A DNA stretch of 64,000 nucleotides from Heterostelium multicystogenum (GCA_003667245.1 RCNN01000039.1:1-64000); one strand, 5' to 3'. Shown: positions 26,542 to 35,833, counted from the stretch's first letter. The notes: generated by a model from the sequence alone, not told the origin. Numbers and translations are program-made.

Positions 26542-27633
26542 TTATTTTGTTGCAATTTTAGAGCAATTCAAAACTTCAAATTGATTAAGTGGGATTTGAG
26601 AAATACTGATTAGATCGTTGTTCCAATAGGATAACCATGGTGAATTGGCTGAAGTGTATCCTGGCAATTGCTCTAAATATATTGCAAAGTCTGGTGAGTT
26701 ATCTACCATATAGCCACCATATGTCTTAAGTGCTTGAGCTACAAGCTTAGCTTTTGGACCAAAATTGGAGATATCATAAGTAGACTTTAGTCTTAATCTT
26801 TGTCCTTCTAATATTCCATCATCAGCAATAAGCTGACCATCATTTCTAGACGCTACTGGTGAGCAAACTTCATAGGTATAAGATTTATTGGTTCTCTTTT
26901 TTCTGTTGGTTGGACCAGCAAATGCCAGAGCATGGTTTAATTCACCTCTAGTAATCAATTCATCCCAACGAATTAGTCCAGCAATAAATGGGGCACCAGA
27001 TCCACGAACACCCTTCATCCACCAAGGATATCCGCCTTTATAAAAGATTTTAATAACAGGATATTATCATTTATTAGAAACTTACCATCATTGAAAGGTA
27101 AAGCTGTTCCTGAAGCATTCCAAAGAAAAGTATCATATCTAGTAGCAGTAGCAAAAAGTAGAGTTAATCCAATTGAATCTTGAAAATTCATGAAATCTTG
27201 CAAGGCTCTTATCGTATACGATCATGTGTCCATCCAATCCTGGATCTTGAGTGAGCGATGTTGGAATTGGAAGATTGGTAATCTTGCCAGTTGCTAAAGG
27301 ATCAACAGTTGGATGAAAAACTTCACCATCTGGTTGATACACAGTAATTCTATTCATAGTTACAAGAGATGAATCAACTATATACAAAGGTGCAGTATAT
27401 TGGAAATAGTGGAAAGTGAGTGCCACAGAGTAGGGTGATTGAGACAATATTAGTTGTAGTTTAGTAATCATTGCTGGTGACAGAGTATCCAGAGGATATC
27501 CTTGTGCAATTGGAGTATTCCAAGCACTATCGTTAGATAGAACTCTTATTGGGAAACCATTAGGTAAAAACTGAGAATTTACAATATGATTTCCATTTAT
27601 TAATAGTACAACTAATATAAAGAAAAATATCAT
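26542..27633 (-). CDS. Secreted protein of a bacterial-type family (SAWNTPI motif)
   Basis: A signal peptide (MIFFFILVVLLINGNHIVNS) is followed by NDSAWNTPIAQGYPLD, PGLDGHMIVYDKS, GSGAPFIAGLIRWDEL, ELNHALAFAGP, LKSTYDISNFGPKAKLVAQA and LKTYGGYMVDNS, in that order. I know this motif order from secreted proteins of unknown function in actinobacteria and other soil bacteria. Exon 1 (27633-27086) and exon 2 (27035-26542) flank a 50-nt intron. The frame slips at a run of four A (27183-27186 on the plus strand); one base fewer restores FHEFQDSIGL. About 345 residues. The start is the first ATG, directly at the signal peptide. Bacterial origin followed by gain of an intron is an inference. Its 5' end is copied at 31.4 kb. 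Confidence 0.72.
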
Positions 27634-27864
27634 TTTATTTCTTTTCTTGATGAATGAATTTGTTTAAGTAAAAGAATATTATAAGTGTAAAATGATTAAT
27701 AATTTTCATCAATCAAAGATAACAAACAGTAAAAAAAAATATCTTGATTTTAAGACCAGATATTATTTTGATGTATGTTTATTCATTACTAGGTTTATAA
27801 AAGTGTCACCAATTTTTGTGTGGCTTTCAGTTTCTTGAAAGGTATTTTCTTTGATAATGCCATA

Positions 27865-28452
27865 TCATTGAAGTTTATTAATTACTTTTTTGTTATTGAT
27901 TTTAAATAAAAGTTGGCTAACTACCATCATCAATGAAAATCTGACAAAGGTTAGTATTATTCCTATATCCTCCAAGACATCAGTAAAGAATCTGAAGAAG
28001 TAGTAATGTTGGAGGTTGTCAAAAATATGAAAGCAATAAAACAAAAAAATAGGAGTATTTATTGAGAGGAACCACAAAGTCCTCAAATATTTCTTTGAAT
28101 CTATTGTCAATGAGTATCTCTTTGAGTTACTGCTGGTAGAAATGATGGGTATGTTGTATAAATGATTGTTTGAAGTATCTCGATCATTGGCAAAGGTATA
28201 CAATAGCCTTATCATCAGATAATTATATACAATGAAAAATGGATAAAGATAAAATATTCTTATTGTATCAGTATCTTTGTGTTCATTATAATGTTGATAT
28301 ATTCTTTGAGGAGGGTATTCTCTGATAAAAGGTATGATATTTTTGTTTACCACTATTATACCCCAGAGGTAAAGACTAAGAATACTAACTATAAGAATAA
28401 CATTAATTTTATGAAAATTTGTTGTCATTGTTGGAATAATTTGATTAAACAT
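27865..28452 (-). CDS. Multi-pass membrane protein, duplicated, unknown function (copy 1)
   Basis: A single exon of 195 codons starts at 28452. Hydrophobic segments are seen at about residues 17-37 (INVILIVSILSLYLWGIIVV), 66-88, 127-147 and 160-185, so about four membrane spans are predicted. No named domain is recognised. A second copy lies at 31820-32395. The first 130 residues are identical in the two copies whereas the last 60 differ at about ten positions and in the final residues. Intact frames in both copies suggest both may be functional. Confidence 0.7.
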   Translation of the reverse strand: MFNQIIPTMTTNFHKINVILIVSILSLYLWGIIVVNKNIIPFIREYPPQRIYQHYNEHKDTDTIRIFYLYPFFIVYNYLMIRLLYTFANDRDTSNNHLYNIPIISTSSNSKRYSLTIDSKKYLRTLWFLSINTPIFLFYCFHIFDNLQHYYFFRFFTDVLEDIGIILTFVRFSLMMVVSQLLFKINNKKVINKLQ

Positions 28453-29378
28453 CTTTTTCGAGACTGTTCATTCAATCATTAACATTGCTTCAAATTAAAT
28501 TTTGAAGTTCTCACATTATTCTTCATTTTCACTTTAACACACCAATTTATATGAAATACACCCACTTCGATGATTTTTGGTGACATTCAATGTTGAATGA
28601 CTCATTCTCATGAGTCATCTAAAAAACAAATTTAGGTGCAGGAAACAAAACCATGCCAATTTGAAGACATCTTTCCCCAATTTCTCCTAATATGAACTGT
28701 TTGCTGAAATCAACATATTCTAAATCTCACATAAAAGTTTATGTTATTTTAAATTTACCACAGCGAAGGACAAGTATATAAGATATGTTCTATTTTTATT
28801 ATTATTATTATTGTTTTTCTATTTGCTGCTTCAAACTTTTACAGGATCAGTACTCCAAATTATGTACAACCCAAACAATGTGCAAAGTGATGGTGGATTC
28901 ATTTGTTTATTCATAGGAACTTGGATGAATGTAGTAGATCACCATATCGCATCCAATTAACCAAACATTAATTAAATGAACTTAAGTGAGCAATGACTTA
29001 CTTGAAACATTAATTTCGATTGTATTCTATTATAATCCACCATAACACTAATTAATGATTAATTGAAGTCACAACTTTAATTTAATACAAAAAATGGTTT
29101 TTATTATTTCAATAGCTATGAACATTACATTTTCGCAATTGTTCTTTAGTGCAAAAAATGTATTTGAGAAGGAGAATCCAATCACAATCACAACTTATTA
29201 ATTTAATTTTTTTAAATTCTTTATTTAAATTGATTGAATTTATGAATTTATGTGTTGTTTGTTGATTTTTGCTTTTATTGACTAGTTAGTAGTAATAATA
29301 GTTGTTATTAAATCTATAGCTTTTTGTTTGTTTTTGTTTTATTTATTATTCTATAGTTTAGTTTGTAGAAATTGGAAA
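28453..29378. other. Spacer; first part duplicated
   Basis: The first 190 bases or so (to about 28645) are repeated downstream of copy 2 at 32396-32585, including a CTCATGAGTCATCTAA stretch. The remainder is AT-rich with no gene. Confidence 0.6.
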
Positions 29379-30456
29379 ATGGAGAATACTATTTCTAAAT
29401 TATTTAGAAATCCTTCAAAGGACTATTCATTAAATAATAGCAATAGAATTGATAGAATTAGACTTCCAAATATTATTATATTCAGAATCATTGATATGAT
29501 TATGTATGAAGATTTGTTTTTTTCATAATTGTTTTAACTTAGTAGGTTTTGATAAATCAGTCTTTATTAAATTCGATAGGAGAATCAAGTCAACTAAAAT
29601 TCCATCAGTCCTACAGACTCTATTACATCTATTGTTTATATCCAAAGATGTAATGAAATATATAATGAATAATATCATAGGAAATCTAATAATAACAAAC
29701 TATCATTTGTGTTCAAAGGAAAAAAGAATAATGAAATACCTGATGAAGAAGAATAAGAATACAGCCAAAGCCATCGTCATGAATGACCTACCAAGTGTAT
29801 CGTACCTTAGAAATATTAAATATTTTACCCATTCCAAATATGCTGGAGATACTACATCATTGCTATTGAAATTACTTCCAGAGATGCCTTGTCTCTATCA
29901 AATAACTTGTGATAATGAGTTCTTATGTGCACCAATAATAGAGGTTTTGCTAGAGCATAACAAACAAGTAGAAAAGCTTAAAATAAGAAACTGGAGCGAA
30001 GATTGGGATATCAAACCATTAATAAGATATTTATTGGAATCTAAAGTTAAAGGTATCGATTTCTTGTACACCGAAACCCAAAGCTTTTTGGTTCCGGTTC
30101 TTAATTCTTTTTTAAAGTCTAAAGTTTATAGGATTGTACCTTCCTATTATAAATCTTTTATTCAATACAACAGTACCTTAAAGACTCTAAATACCATCCC
30201 AAAGAGCTATAGTTTCAATAACTTAATTTTACATGAATCAACCTATAACCTAGAGATACATCAAATAGTTTTGCCACTTTTAGAAAGCTTCAGTATCGAA
30301 TACTTCTCAATATATACATGGAAACTTAGTAATTTGAATTTGTCAATGCTACTCAAACACCCATCGAAATGGAAATTATTTAGGATCTATCGAATATTTC
30401 CTCCAAAAAATATCAAACCATATCGATATTCTTATACCTATGTTTTCAAACAATAA
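29379..30456 (+). CDS. F-box/LRR-like dictyostelid protein, one frame slip
   Basis: From the ATG at 29379 the frame gives MENTISKLFRNPSKD and then RLPNIIIFRIIDMIMYED, which resembles the F-box-like start (LPNIIIFKII) of a large expanded dictyostelid family. The frame breaks in a run of seven T (29517-29523) and continues in another frame to 30456 with SKDVMKYIMNN, several Leu/Ile-rich repeats and LKHPSKWKLFRIYR. Total length is about 350 residues. If the slip is an error the gene is intact. Members of this family vary in number between strains and their role is unknown; substrate recognition for ubiquitin ligases would follow only if the F-box is real. It sits inside the duplicated block but only in copy 1. 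Confidence 0.55.
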
Positions 30457-30519
30457 ATCAAACTATTTAATAAAATACTAAACTCGACTATAGAGGATGT
30501 TAAATTATTCAGTTCAAGA

Positions 30520-30955
30520 TAAAAACTTATTTGTTTTGTAATAATTCTATTAAAACAATAGATAATTGTTATGTTATTCAAGATTCTAATTACTATCAAG
30601 TAGCCACTAATGATGGCCTCGATGCAGATGATAGAATTCAGAAACTAATTCCAATTGTCGAGCCTAATACCTTGATTGCCAAAAAATATTGGATTCAACA
30701 AGTAGCTTCCAATGAAGTATTAGACTGTGGTAAAGATGGTGCATATAGAAATCCACTTGATAAGAATAACTTGTATCAGCAGTGGTATTTCTGGCAAATT
30801 CCCAATTCATTCTCTAATTTCTTTTGAATTGGAGATTGGAACCAACAGATTCAAAACTCATTTTATATCTATAATCAAGCTATATTTCAAGTTTTGACTG
30901 TAAATAGCTTAGGAAAGTGAAATTAAAATTAGTCAAGATTATTTGACAATGAAGT
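30520..30955 (+). pseudogene. Truncated copy of the ricin-B-type lectin gene
   Basis: The sequence matches the start of the lectin gene at 32889-33540 but has lost its ATG (ATA in the same place). It lacks 6 bases early on, lacks about 180 bases covering most of the first trefoil repeat, and lacks about 90 bases after SNF. It then stops matching near 30955. QVASNEVLDCGKDGAY and QIPNSFSNF are retained. The open frame at 30531-30827 begins without the original start and is unlikely to make a folded lectin. It belongs to copy 1 of the tandem duplication. Confidence 0.88.
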
Positions 30956-31107
30956 GATAAATATGATGAAGATGTGTTACTGTTATGTTACTTGGTGTCC
31001 ATAAGGTATATAATTTTCAAGACTCCATTCTTTCATGTTATTCATGAGTCCTTATTTCTCTTAATTACACAGTTTTATCTAAATAACAAAACTTGGATTA
31101 CATAGGA

Positions 31108-31418
31108 TTGATATTTTTAGATACAGTAAATTTAATACATATTTATGAAAATTATAAATATATATAGTAATATTGTTTTTCTTTTTATTAAAGTTTGTTG
31201 AGGAATGCCCATTTTTGATAAAGGATAATTTAGAACAATATTTGCCATATACTTTCATTAGAAACATGTACAAGGAGATTTATGAAAGCAAACCAACTGA
31301 TGCCTCAGGTGAACAGTTTTAAATTAAATATAACAACTTAAATAATGAAGTAATTAATTAATCCCAAAAAAAACAAATATCAATAAAATTGTATTAACAT
31401 TTCGCCAATCATGTGCTC
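31108..31418 (+). pseudogene. Duplicated 3' end of napA (last intron and exon 4)
   Basis: This is a close copy of 26147-26455, comprising the end of exon 3, the last intron, the last exon with FIRNMYKEIYES and the stop codon, and the 3' flank. Only one amino-acid change is seen in the exon (CPLLIKD becomes CPFLIKD). No upstream napA coding sequence is present, so it cannot make Nap1. Confidence 0.93.
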
Positions 31419-31431
31419 CATCCAATCCAGA

Positions 31432-31571
31432 GGATATCCTTGTGCAATTGGAGTATTCCAAGCACTATCGTTAGATAGAACTCTTATTGGGAAACCATTA
31501 GGTAAAAACTGAGAATTTACAATATGATTTCCATTTATTAATAGTACAACTAATATAAAGAAATATATCAT
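31432..31571 (-). pseudogene. 5' fragment of the SAWNTPI secreted-protein gene
   Basis: The signal peptide and first 48 or so codons up to NTPIAQGYPLD match 27633-27490, then the sequence jumps straight into the napA 3' flank. Compared with copy 1, about 1,030 bases (26456-27488) are deleted, leaving a short frame that ends at 31380. Confidence 0.9.
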
Positions 31572-31819
31572 TTTATTTCTTTTCTTGATGAATGAATTTG
31601 TTTAAGTAAAAGAATATTATAAGTGTAAACTGATTTATAATTATCATCAATCAAAGATAACAAACAGTAAAAAAAAATATCTTGCTTTCAAGACCAGATA
31701 TTATTTTGATGTATGTTTATTCATTACTAGGTTTATAAAAGTGTCACCAATTTTTGTGTGGCTTTCAGTTTCTTGAAAGGTATACCATTTCTTTGATAAT
31801 GCCATATCATTGAAGTTTT

Positions 31820-32395
31820 TTAATTTCTTTTTTTGTTATTGATTTTAAATAAAAGTTGGCTAGCTACCATCATCAATGAAAATCTGACAAAGGTTTGTAT
31901 TATTCCTATATCCTCCAAGACATCAGTAAAGGATAAGAAGAAGTAGTAATGTTGGAAGTTTTCAAAAATAAGTAAGCAATAAAACAAAAAAATAGGAGTA
32001 GCTATTGTAAGGAACCACAAAGTCCTCAAATATTTCTTTGAATCTATTGTCAATGAGTATCTCTTTGAGTTACTGCTGGTAGAAATGATGGGTATGTTGT
32101 ATAAATGATTGTTTGAAGTATCTCGATCATTGGCAAAGGTATACAATAGCCTTATCATTAGATAATTATATACAATGAAAAATGGATAAAGATAAAATAT
32201 TCTTATTGTATCAGTATCTTTGTGTTCATTATAATGTTGATATATTCTTTGAGGAGGGTATTCTCTGATAAAAGGTATGATATTTTTGTTTACCACTATT
32301 ATACCCCAGAGGTAAAGACTAAGAATACTAACTATAAGAATAACATTAATTTTATGAAAATTTGTTGTCATTGTTGGAATAATTTGATTAAACAT
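31820..32395 (-). CDS. Multi-pass membrane protein, duplicated, unknown function (copy 2)
   Basis: 191 codons from the ATG at 32395, intact. Identical to copy 1 over the first 130 residues, then diverged (TIATPIFLFYCLLIFENFQ against SINTPIFLFYCFHIFDNLQ) and ending NNKKRN instead of NNKKVINKLQ. About four predicted membrane spans. Function unknown. Confidence 0.7.
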   Translation of the reverse strand: MFNQIIPTMTTNFHKINVILIVSILSLYLWGIIVVNKNIIPFIREYPPQRIYQHYNEHKDTDTIRIFYLYPFFIVYNYLMIRLLYTFANDRDTSNNHLYNIPIISTSSNSKRYSLTIDSKKYLRTLWFLTIATPIFLFYCLLIFENFQHYYFFLSFTDVLEDIGIIQTFVRFSLMMVASQLLFKINNKKRN

Positions 32396-32888
32396 CTTTT
32401 TCGAGACTGTTCATTCAATCATTAACATTGCTTCAAATTAAATTTTGAAGTTCTCACATTATTCTTCATTTTCACTTTAACATACTAATTTATATGAAAT
32501 ACACCCCACTTCTGTAACATAAAATGTTGAATGACTCAACATTCTCATGAGTCATCTAACAAAAACAAATTTAGGTGCAGGAAACAGAGGGTTAATTAAT
32601 TATGAGGGATCAAAACCGTTTTTTATTTTTTAATCTGTTAAATATTGCCTCAATTCAATAGATAAATCTTATTTATTTAGATATTAAACCAATGTTTTTT
32701 ATGAGATGTTGGTTGTAAGAAATTTATTCTTTTTATTGGAAAAAACATGAGGGATGTGGAAAAATCACTCCTTGTTTCTCATCATCCTCAATTACATAGT
32801 TTTAAGACTGCTATAAATAAGTCTTGGACATGTCTAAATAATTCATTTCAAGATAAAAAATTATTTGTTTGTAATAAATCTTTAAACA
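32396..32888. other. Spacer, first 190 bases duplicated
   Basis: Matches the flank of copy 1 as far as about 32585, then is unique AT-rich DNA up to the lectin start. The 70 bases before the lectin ATG resemble those before the truncated lectin at 30520, so they belong to the duplicated unit. Confidence 0.65.
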
Positions 32889-34244
32889 ATGGATAATTGT
32901 TATGTTATTCAAGACTCTAATTACTATATCTATCAAGTGGCCACTAATGATGTCCTCGATGCAGGTGACAGTAAAGTGTATAGAAATCCAAGAGAAGATG
33001 GCAATAGATTCCAAAAGTGGACATTTAAACTTGTTCCAGGAACTGACAACATTTATAATATTTTCCATCCTACCAATAGTAAAGTTCTAGATTGTGATGG
33101 AAAAGGAGCTAATGTTAGAGAATGGGGTAAAGACAACAAATATCAGCAATGGAAACTAATTCCAATTGTCGAGCCCAATACCTTGATTGCCAAAAAATAT
33201 TGGATTCAACAAGTAGCTTCCAATGAAGTATTAGACTGTGGTAAAGATGGTGCATATAGAAATCCACTTGATAAGAATAACTTGTTTCAGCAGTGGTATT
33301 TCTGGCAAATTCCCAATTCATTCTCTAATTTCTCTTTCATACAACAAATTTCATCTAATGGTCTTATGACAGTAATTGAATCAGGAGTATACGTAAAGAC
33401 CAAAAATATTGAAATATTTCAAAATTGGAGACTGGAACCAACAGGAGATGCACAAAACTCATTTTATATCTATAATCAAGCTATATTTCAAGTTTTGACT
33501 GTAAATAGCATAGGAGAGTGTGAAATTAAACTTAGGCAAGATTCTCAACTAAATCAAAGATGGGTTCTCAGACCCATATCTCCATCTTCAAAGATATACA
33601 ATATCTTCAATGTTTCAAATGGTCTATTTTTAAGCTCAAACAAATTTGCCAGATTAATTTGTTCTGTCTTAAATGTTTCTGACACTCAACAAATGTTTAC
33701 ATTTTTAGATAATAAGAATCCAAACTTTGCACTACCTTTTGATAACAATTGGAAATCGTATCCTGTCCAGCTTGATAAATGGCTATTTGACATTTATTAT
33801 TTTAGATCCTATAATCCACTCACCATCCAACAGGCTGGAATTCTAATTGGAAAGGTAGATGGAAAAATTGTCGGCTCAAGATTATATGACAATGTTTGCG
33901 AGTATTTAACTGATACTGGAAATTATTACCAATATTCTTGGGTATTTTCACCTGGAAATGCCATTCTTTATATGAAAATTCCAAACAATAACAAAGAACC
34001 TGGATTTGTAGCTCATTCCCAACTAGGTGGAGGAAGACCAGTGTACTGTGCAGGAACTTTTAAGATAAAATCAAATAATCAAACAATGGAATCCATTTTA
34101 TTTGATTTAGATGACAGATCAGGTCATTATAAGCCATTGGGAGCAGAGTGCTTACCACCTGTACTTGAGTATTTCAAACTTTTGGGTATTTTTGATCTAG
34201 TTGAAACTAAAATATATACAACACATGCACTTCCTAATCTTTGA
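32889..34244 (+). CDS. Ricin-B-type beta-trefoil lectin with C-terminal SGHYKP domain
   Basis: A single exon of 451 codons starts at the ATG at 32889. Residues about 1-140 contain at least three repeats of the beta-trefoil type, each with a VLD..D...N/Y..PR element and a QxW end (RFQKWTFKL, KYQQWKLIP, LFQQWYFWQ), followed by a second set to about 255 (IFQNWRLEP, LNQRWVLRP). QxW repeats are the mark of ricin-B-type carbohydrate-binding domains. The rest (about 280-451) is a separate domain with GFVAHSQLGGGRPVYCAGTF and DRSGHYKPLG, a motif pair I know from bacterial proteins of unknown function. No signal peptide is seen, so a cytosolic or unconventionally secreted lectin is likely. A truncated copy lies at 30520. 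Confidence 0.85.
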   Translation: MDNCYVIQDSNYYIYQVATNDVLDAGDSKVYRNPREDGNRFQKWTFKLVPGTDNIYNIFHPTNSKVLDCDGKGANVREWGKDNKYQQWKLIPIVEPNTLIAKKYWIQQVASNEVLDCGKDGAYRNPLDKNNLFQQWYFWQIPNSFSNFSFIQQISSNGLMTVIESGVYVKTKNIEIFQNWRLEPTGDAQNSFYIYNQAIFQVLTVNSIGECEIKLRQDSQLNQRWVLRPISPSSKIYNIFNVSNGLFLSSNKFARLICSVLNVSDTQQMFTFLDNKNPNFALPFDNNWKSYPVQLDKWLFDIYYFRSYNPLTIQQAGILIGKVDGKIVGSRLYDNVCEYLTDTGNYYQYSWVFSPGNAILYMKIPNNNKEPGFVAHSQLGGGRPVYCAGTFKIKSNNQTMESILFDLDDRSGHYKPLGAECLPPVLEYFKLLGIFDLVETKIYTTHALPNL

Positions 34245-34412
34245 CCCATATTCAATTTTGACTTGAAGTATTCATTCCTTTGAAACAAATTATTTTTAAA
34301 TAAACATAATTATTTCTTCAATACAGAAATATGTAAAAATATCTACATATATCGAGACAAAAAATTAAGTATGGAATTTCTCAAGGCTAATTTTTACAAT
34401 TTGAGTAGTACT

Positions 34413-34427
34413 TATTATAGATTTCTT
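34413..34427. repeat. Target-site duplication, left copy
   Basis: TATTATAGATTTCTT, identical to 35257-35271 and flanking the non-LTR element exactly. Confidence 0.93.
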
Positions 34428-35256
34428 TTTTTTTGTTTTTTTGAGACAAGTGAATAGGATGGTTATAATCTATAACCATCTCAAATTCAAAAGCTAGTTT
34501 ATTGAATCTATTATTAATTGGGAAGTATATCAATCTTATAATAGTCAGTTGAGTGGTCGGTTCTGAATAGTTTGGATCATCATCTTTCCAGTTGACTGTT
34601 GCCTCTCAGTTTGGATCTCTGGAATGAGTGATAACAGTTTGTTTGTTTGGTCAGGTTGTTGACTGTTAGCTTAAACCTGATTTAGATGTTGATTTGGATT
34701 GGGTAGTTGTAATGTAATTAGTTTGTTGTTGTTCCAATGTTTGTTGTAATGGTTGGTAATTTCTGTGATCTTGAGATCGCACAGGATGATTAGACCATCC
34801 TTTGTTGCGTTGTTCCTTTTGTTTGTCCACCATAAGATTCTTTCTAAAGAGGTGTAGTATACGGATTTCACAACGTGTTTGAGCCTATGGAGTATGATGT
34901 CTTTGTGTATGAAGCTAGGTGTTTCTTTGTGTATCTTCTTGTTTCTGTGGTTCCAGGCATATTCCATAAGTAAGGCGATTAGGTTGGTTGAAAGTTCGCT
35001 TTCTTTGGAGATGTTGAGTCTCCGGATTTCCCATCTGTTGAACTTGACGTCGATTTGTTTGGCTGCTTCTTCAAAGTGAGGGACTAGCACTGAATGGACA
35101 TAAGGACAGTTGAAGAAGATATGCTCTGAGGTTTCAGGTGCATTACAATGAATGCAGGTAACATTGGTACCTTTGACTAGGGGCAGGATCTTGAGAAAAT
35201 AGCGCCAGATGAGGTCTCTTCCTTTGATCGGTTTGATTTTGGAAAGTTTACTGATA
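34428..35256 (-). mobile_element. 5'-truncated tRNA-targeted non-LTR retrotransposon (TRE5-like)
   Basis: The element is read on the minus strand. Its 3' end is a poly(A) tract (T-rich at 34428-34442), preceded by a 3' UTR and the end of an ORF2-type protein. The 5' end is cut inside that ORF at 35256. A perfect 15-bp direct repeat flanks both ends, the mark of target-primed reverse transcription. The right copy ends 45 bp upstream of the mature tRNA-Trp start, close to the spacing of roughly 50 bp known for Dictyostelium TRE5 elements, which recognise the Pol III machinery. The ORF is unbroken and the duplication perfect, so the insertion is recent. Confidence 0.9.
34671..35256 (-). CDS. C-terminal part of retrotransposon ORF2 (zf-RVT region)
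   Basis: The open frame enters from the truncated 5' end and stops at 34671, about 195 codons. It contains the zinc-binding module found after reverse transcriptase in non-LTR elements (CIHCNAPETSEHIFFNCPYV: CxxC...HxxxxC), then an AWNHRNKKIHKE helix typical of the ORF2 tail. No reverse transcriptase or endonuclease is left, so the copy cannot move on its own and it has no start codon of its own. Confidence 0.88.
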
Positions 35257-35271
35257 TATTATAGATTTCTT
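35257..35271. repeat. Target-site duplication, right copy
   Basis: Second copy of TATTATAGATTTCTT, 45 bp before the tRNA-Trp 5' end. Confidence 0.93.
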
Positions 35272-35315
35272 CCCAAAAATAAGAAAACATAATTTTTTGG
35301 GAAGGTCCAACAAAT

Positions 35316-35397
35316 GGCTGGTTGGCGCAGTGGTAGCGCATAAGTCTCCAAAATGAGAGTTAGCTTCAGGTCAAGGGTTCGAATCCCTTACCGGTCA
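35316..35397 (+). tRNA. tRNA-Trp (CCA) with a short intron
   Basis: Acceptor GGCTGGT pairs with ACCGGTC (two G-U pairs and one U-G), discriminator A. The D stem is GCGC/GCGC around AGTGGTA, and the T arm is AAGGG TTCGAAT CCCTT. The anticodon loop reads CTCCAA with anticodon CCA. About 10 bases of intron (AATGAGAGTT) follow position 37, then the 3' stem GCTTC. One mismatch at the base of the anticodon stem is seen. A and B boxes are intact and a T run follows. Confidence 0.93.
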
Positions 35398-35419
35398 TTT
35401 TTAAACATCTATATTGTTT

Positions 35420-35427
35420 CGCATGCG
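35420..35427. promoter_or_regulatory. CGCATGCG palindrome downstream of tRNA-Trp
   Basis: Perfect 8-bp palindrome starting 23 nt after the tRNA end, in AT-rich surroundings. The same octamer follows tRNA-Asn at 43313. Its role is unknown. Confidence 0.5.
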
Positions 35428-35608
35428 GATAGTATCTTCCTGGGGGTTGTGTTTTTAATAAATAATAGGATGATCAGACCGTATTTATTATGTAACAACA
35501 ACCCAATTTTATAAATAATTTATAAAAATATAAAAATTCATGAAACGATAAAACCGAAATGTAAACAATTCCTAATCAGATTTAATTCGATGCAACTACA
35601 ATAACATC

Positions 35609-35796
35609 TAACTTAAGAGTGTATCCAATGTCAAAACCAAATCATTATCCTGACTAGTGAGGTTCTGACCCTCACTGTTTATTGATTATTTAATTAATTG
35701 AGATAATCTGGATGATTAAAAAAAAAACAATTATCCTGACTCTAGTTGACATTCAAATCAATCTTACAATTACCACCAAACTGTACTCTTAAGTTA
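35609..35796. repeat. Small foldback element bounded by 12-bp inverted repeats
   Basis: TAACTTAAGAGT at 35609-35620 is the exact reverse complement of ACTCTTAAGTTA at 35785-35796. The inside has further hairpins. No target-site duplication is evident, so this may be a MITE-like remnant or a structured RNA gene. Confidence 0.4.
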
Positions 35797-35799
35797 TCA

Positions 35800-35833
35800 C
35801 CAAAGATGTATATGACTGGATATACATCTTTGG
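35800..35833. other. Perfect 14-bp hairpin with 6-nt loop
   Basis: CCAAAGATGTATAT, loop GACTGG, then ATATACATCTTTGG. A perfect stem of this length is not expected by chance over a few hundred bases. No terminator T run or known RNA family signature is seen. Confidence 0.6.

Noticed and set aside
29328..29378. Earlier in-frame ATG at 29328 as start of the F-box-like gene
   Set aside because: The extension is a Phe/Leu-rich, T-rich stretch typical of a leader region here. The ATG at 29379 has an A-rich context and begins the conserved-looking part.
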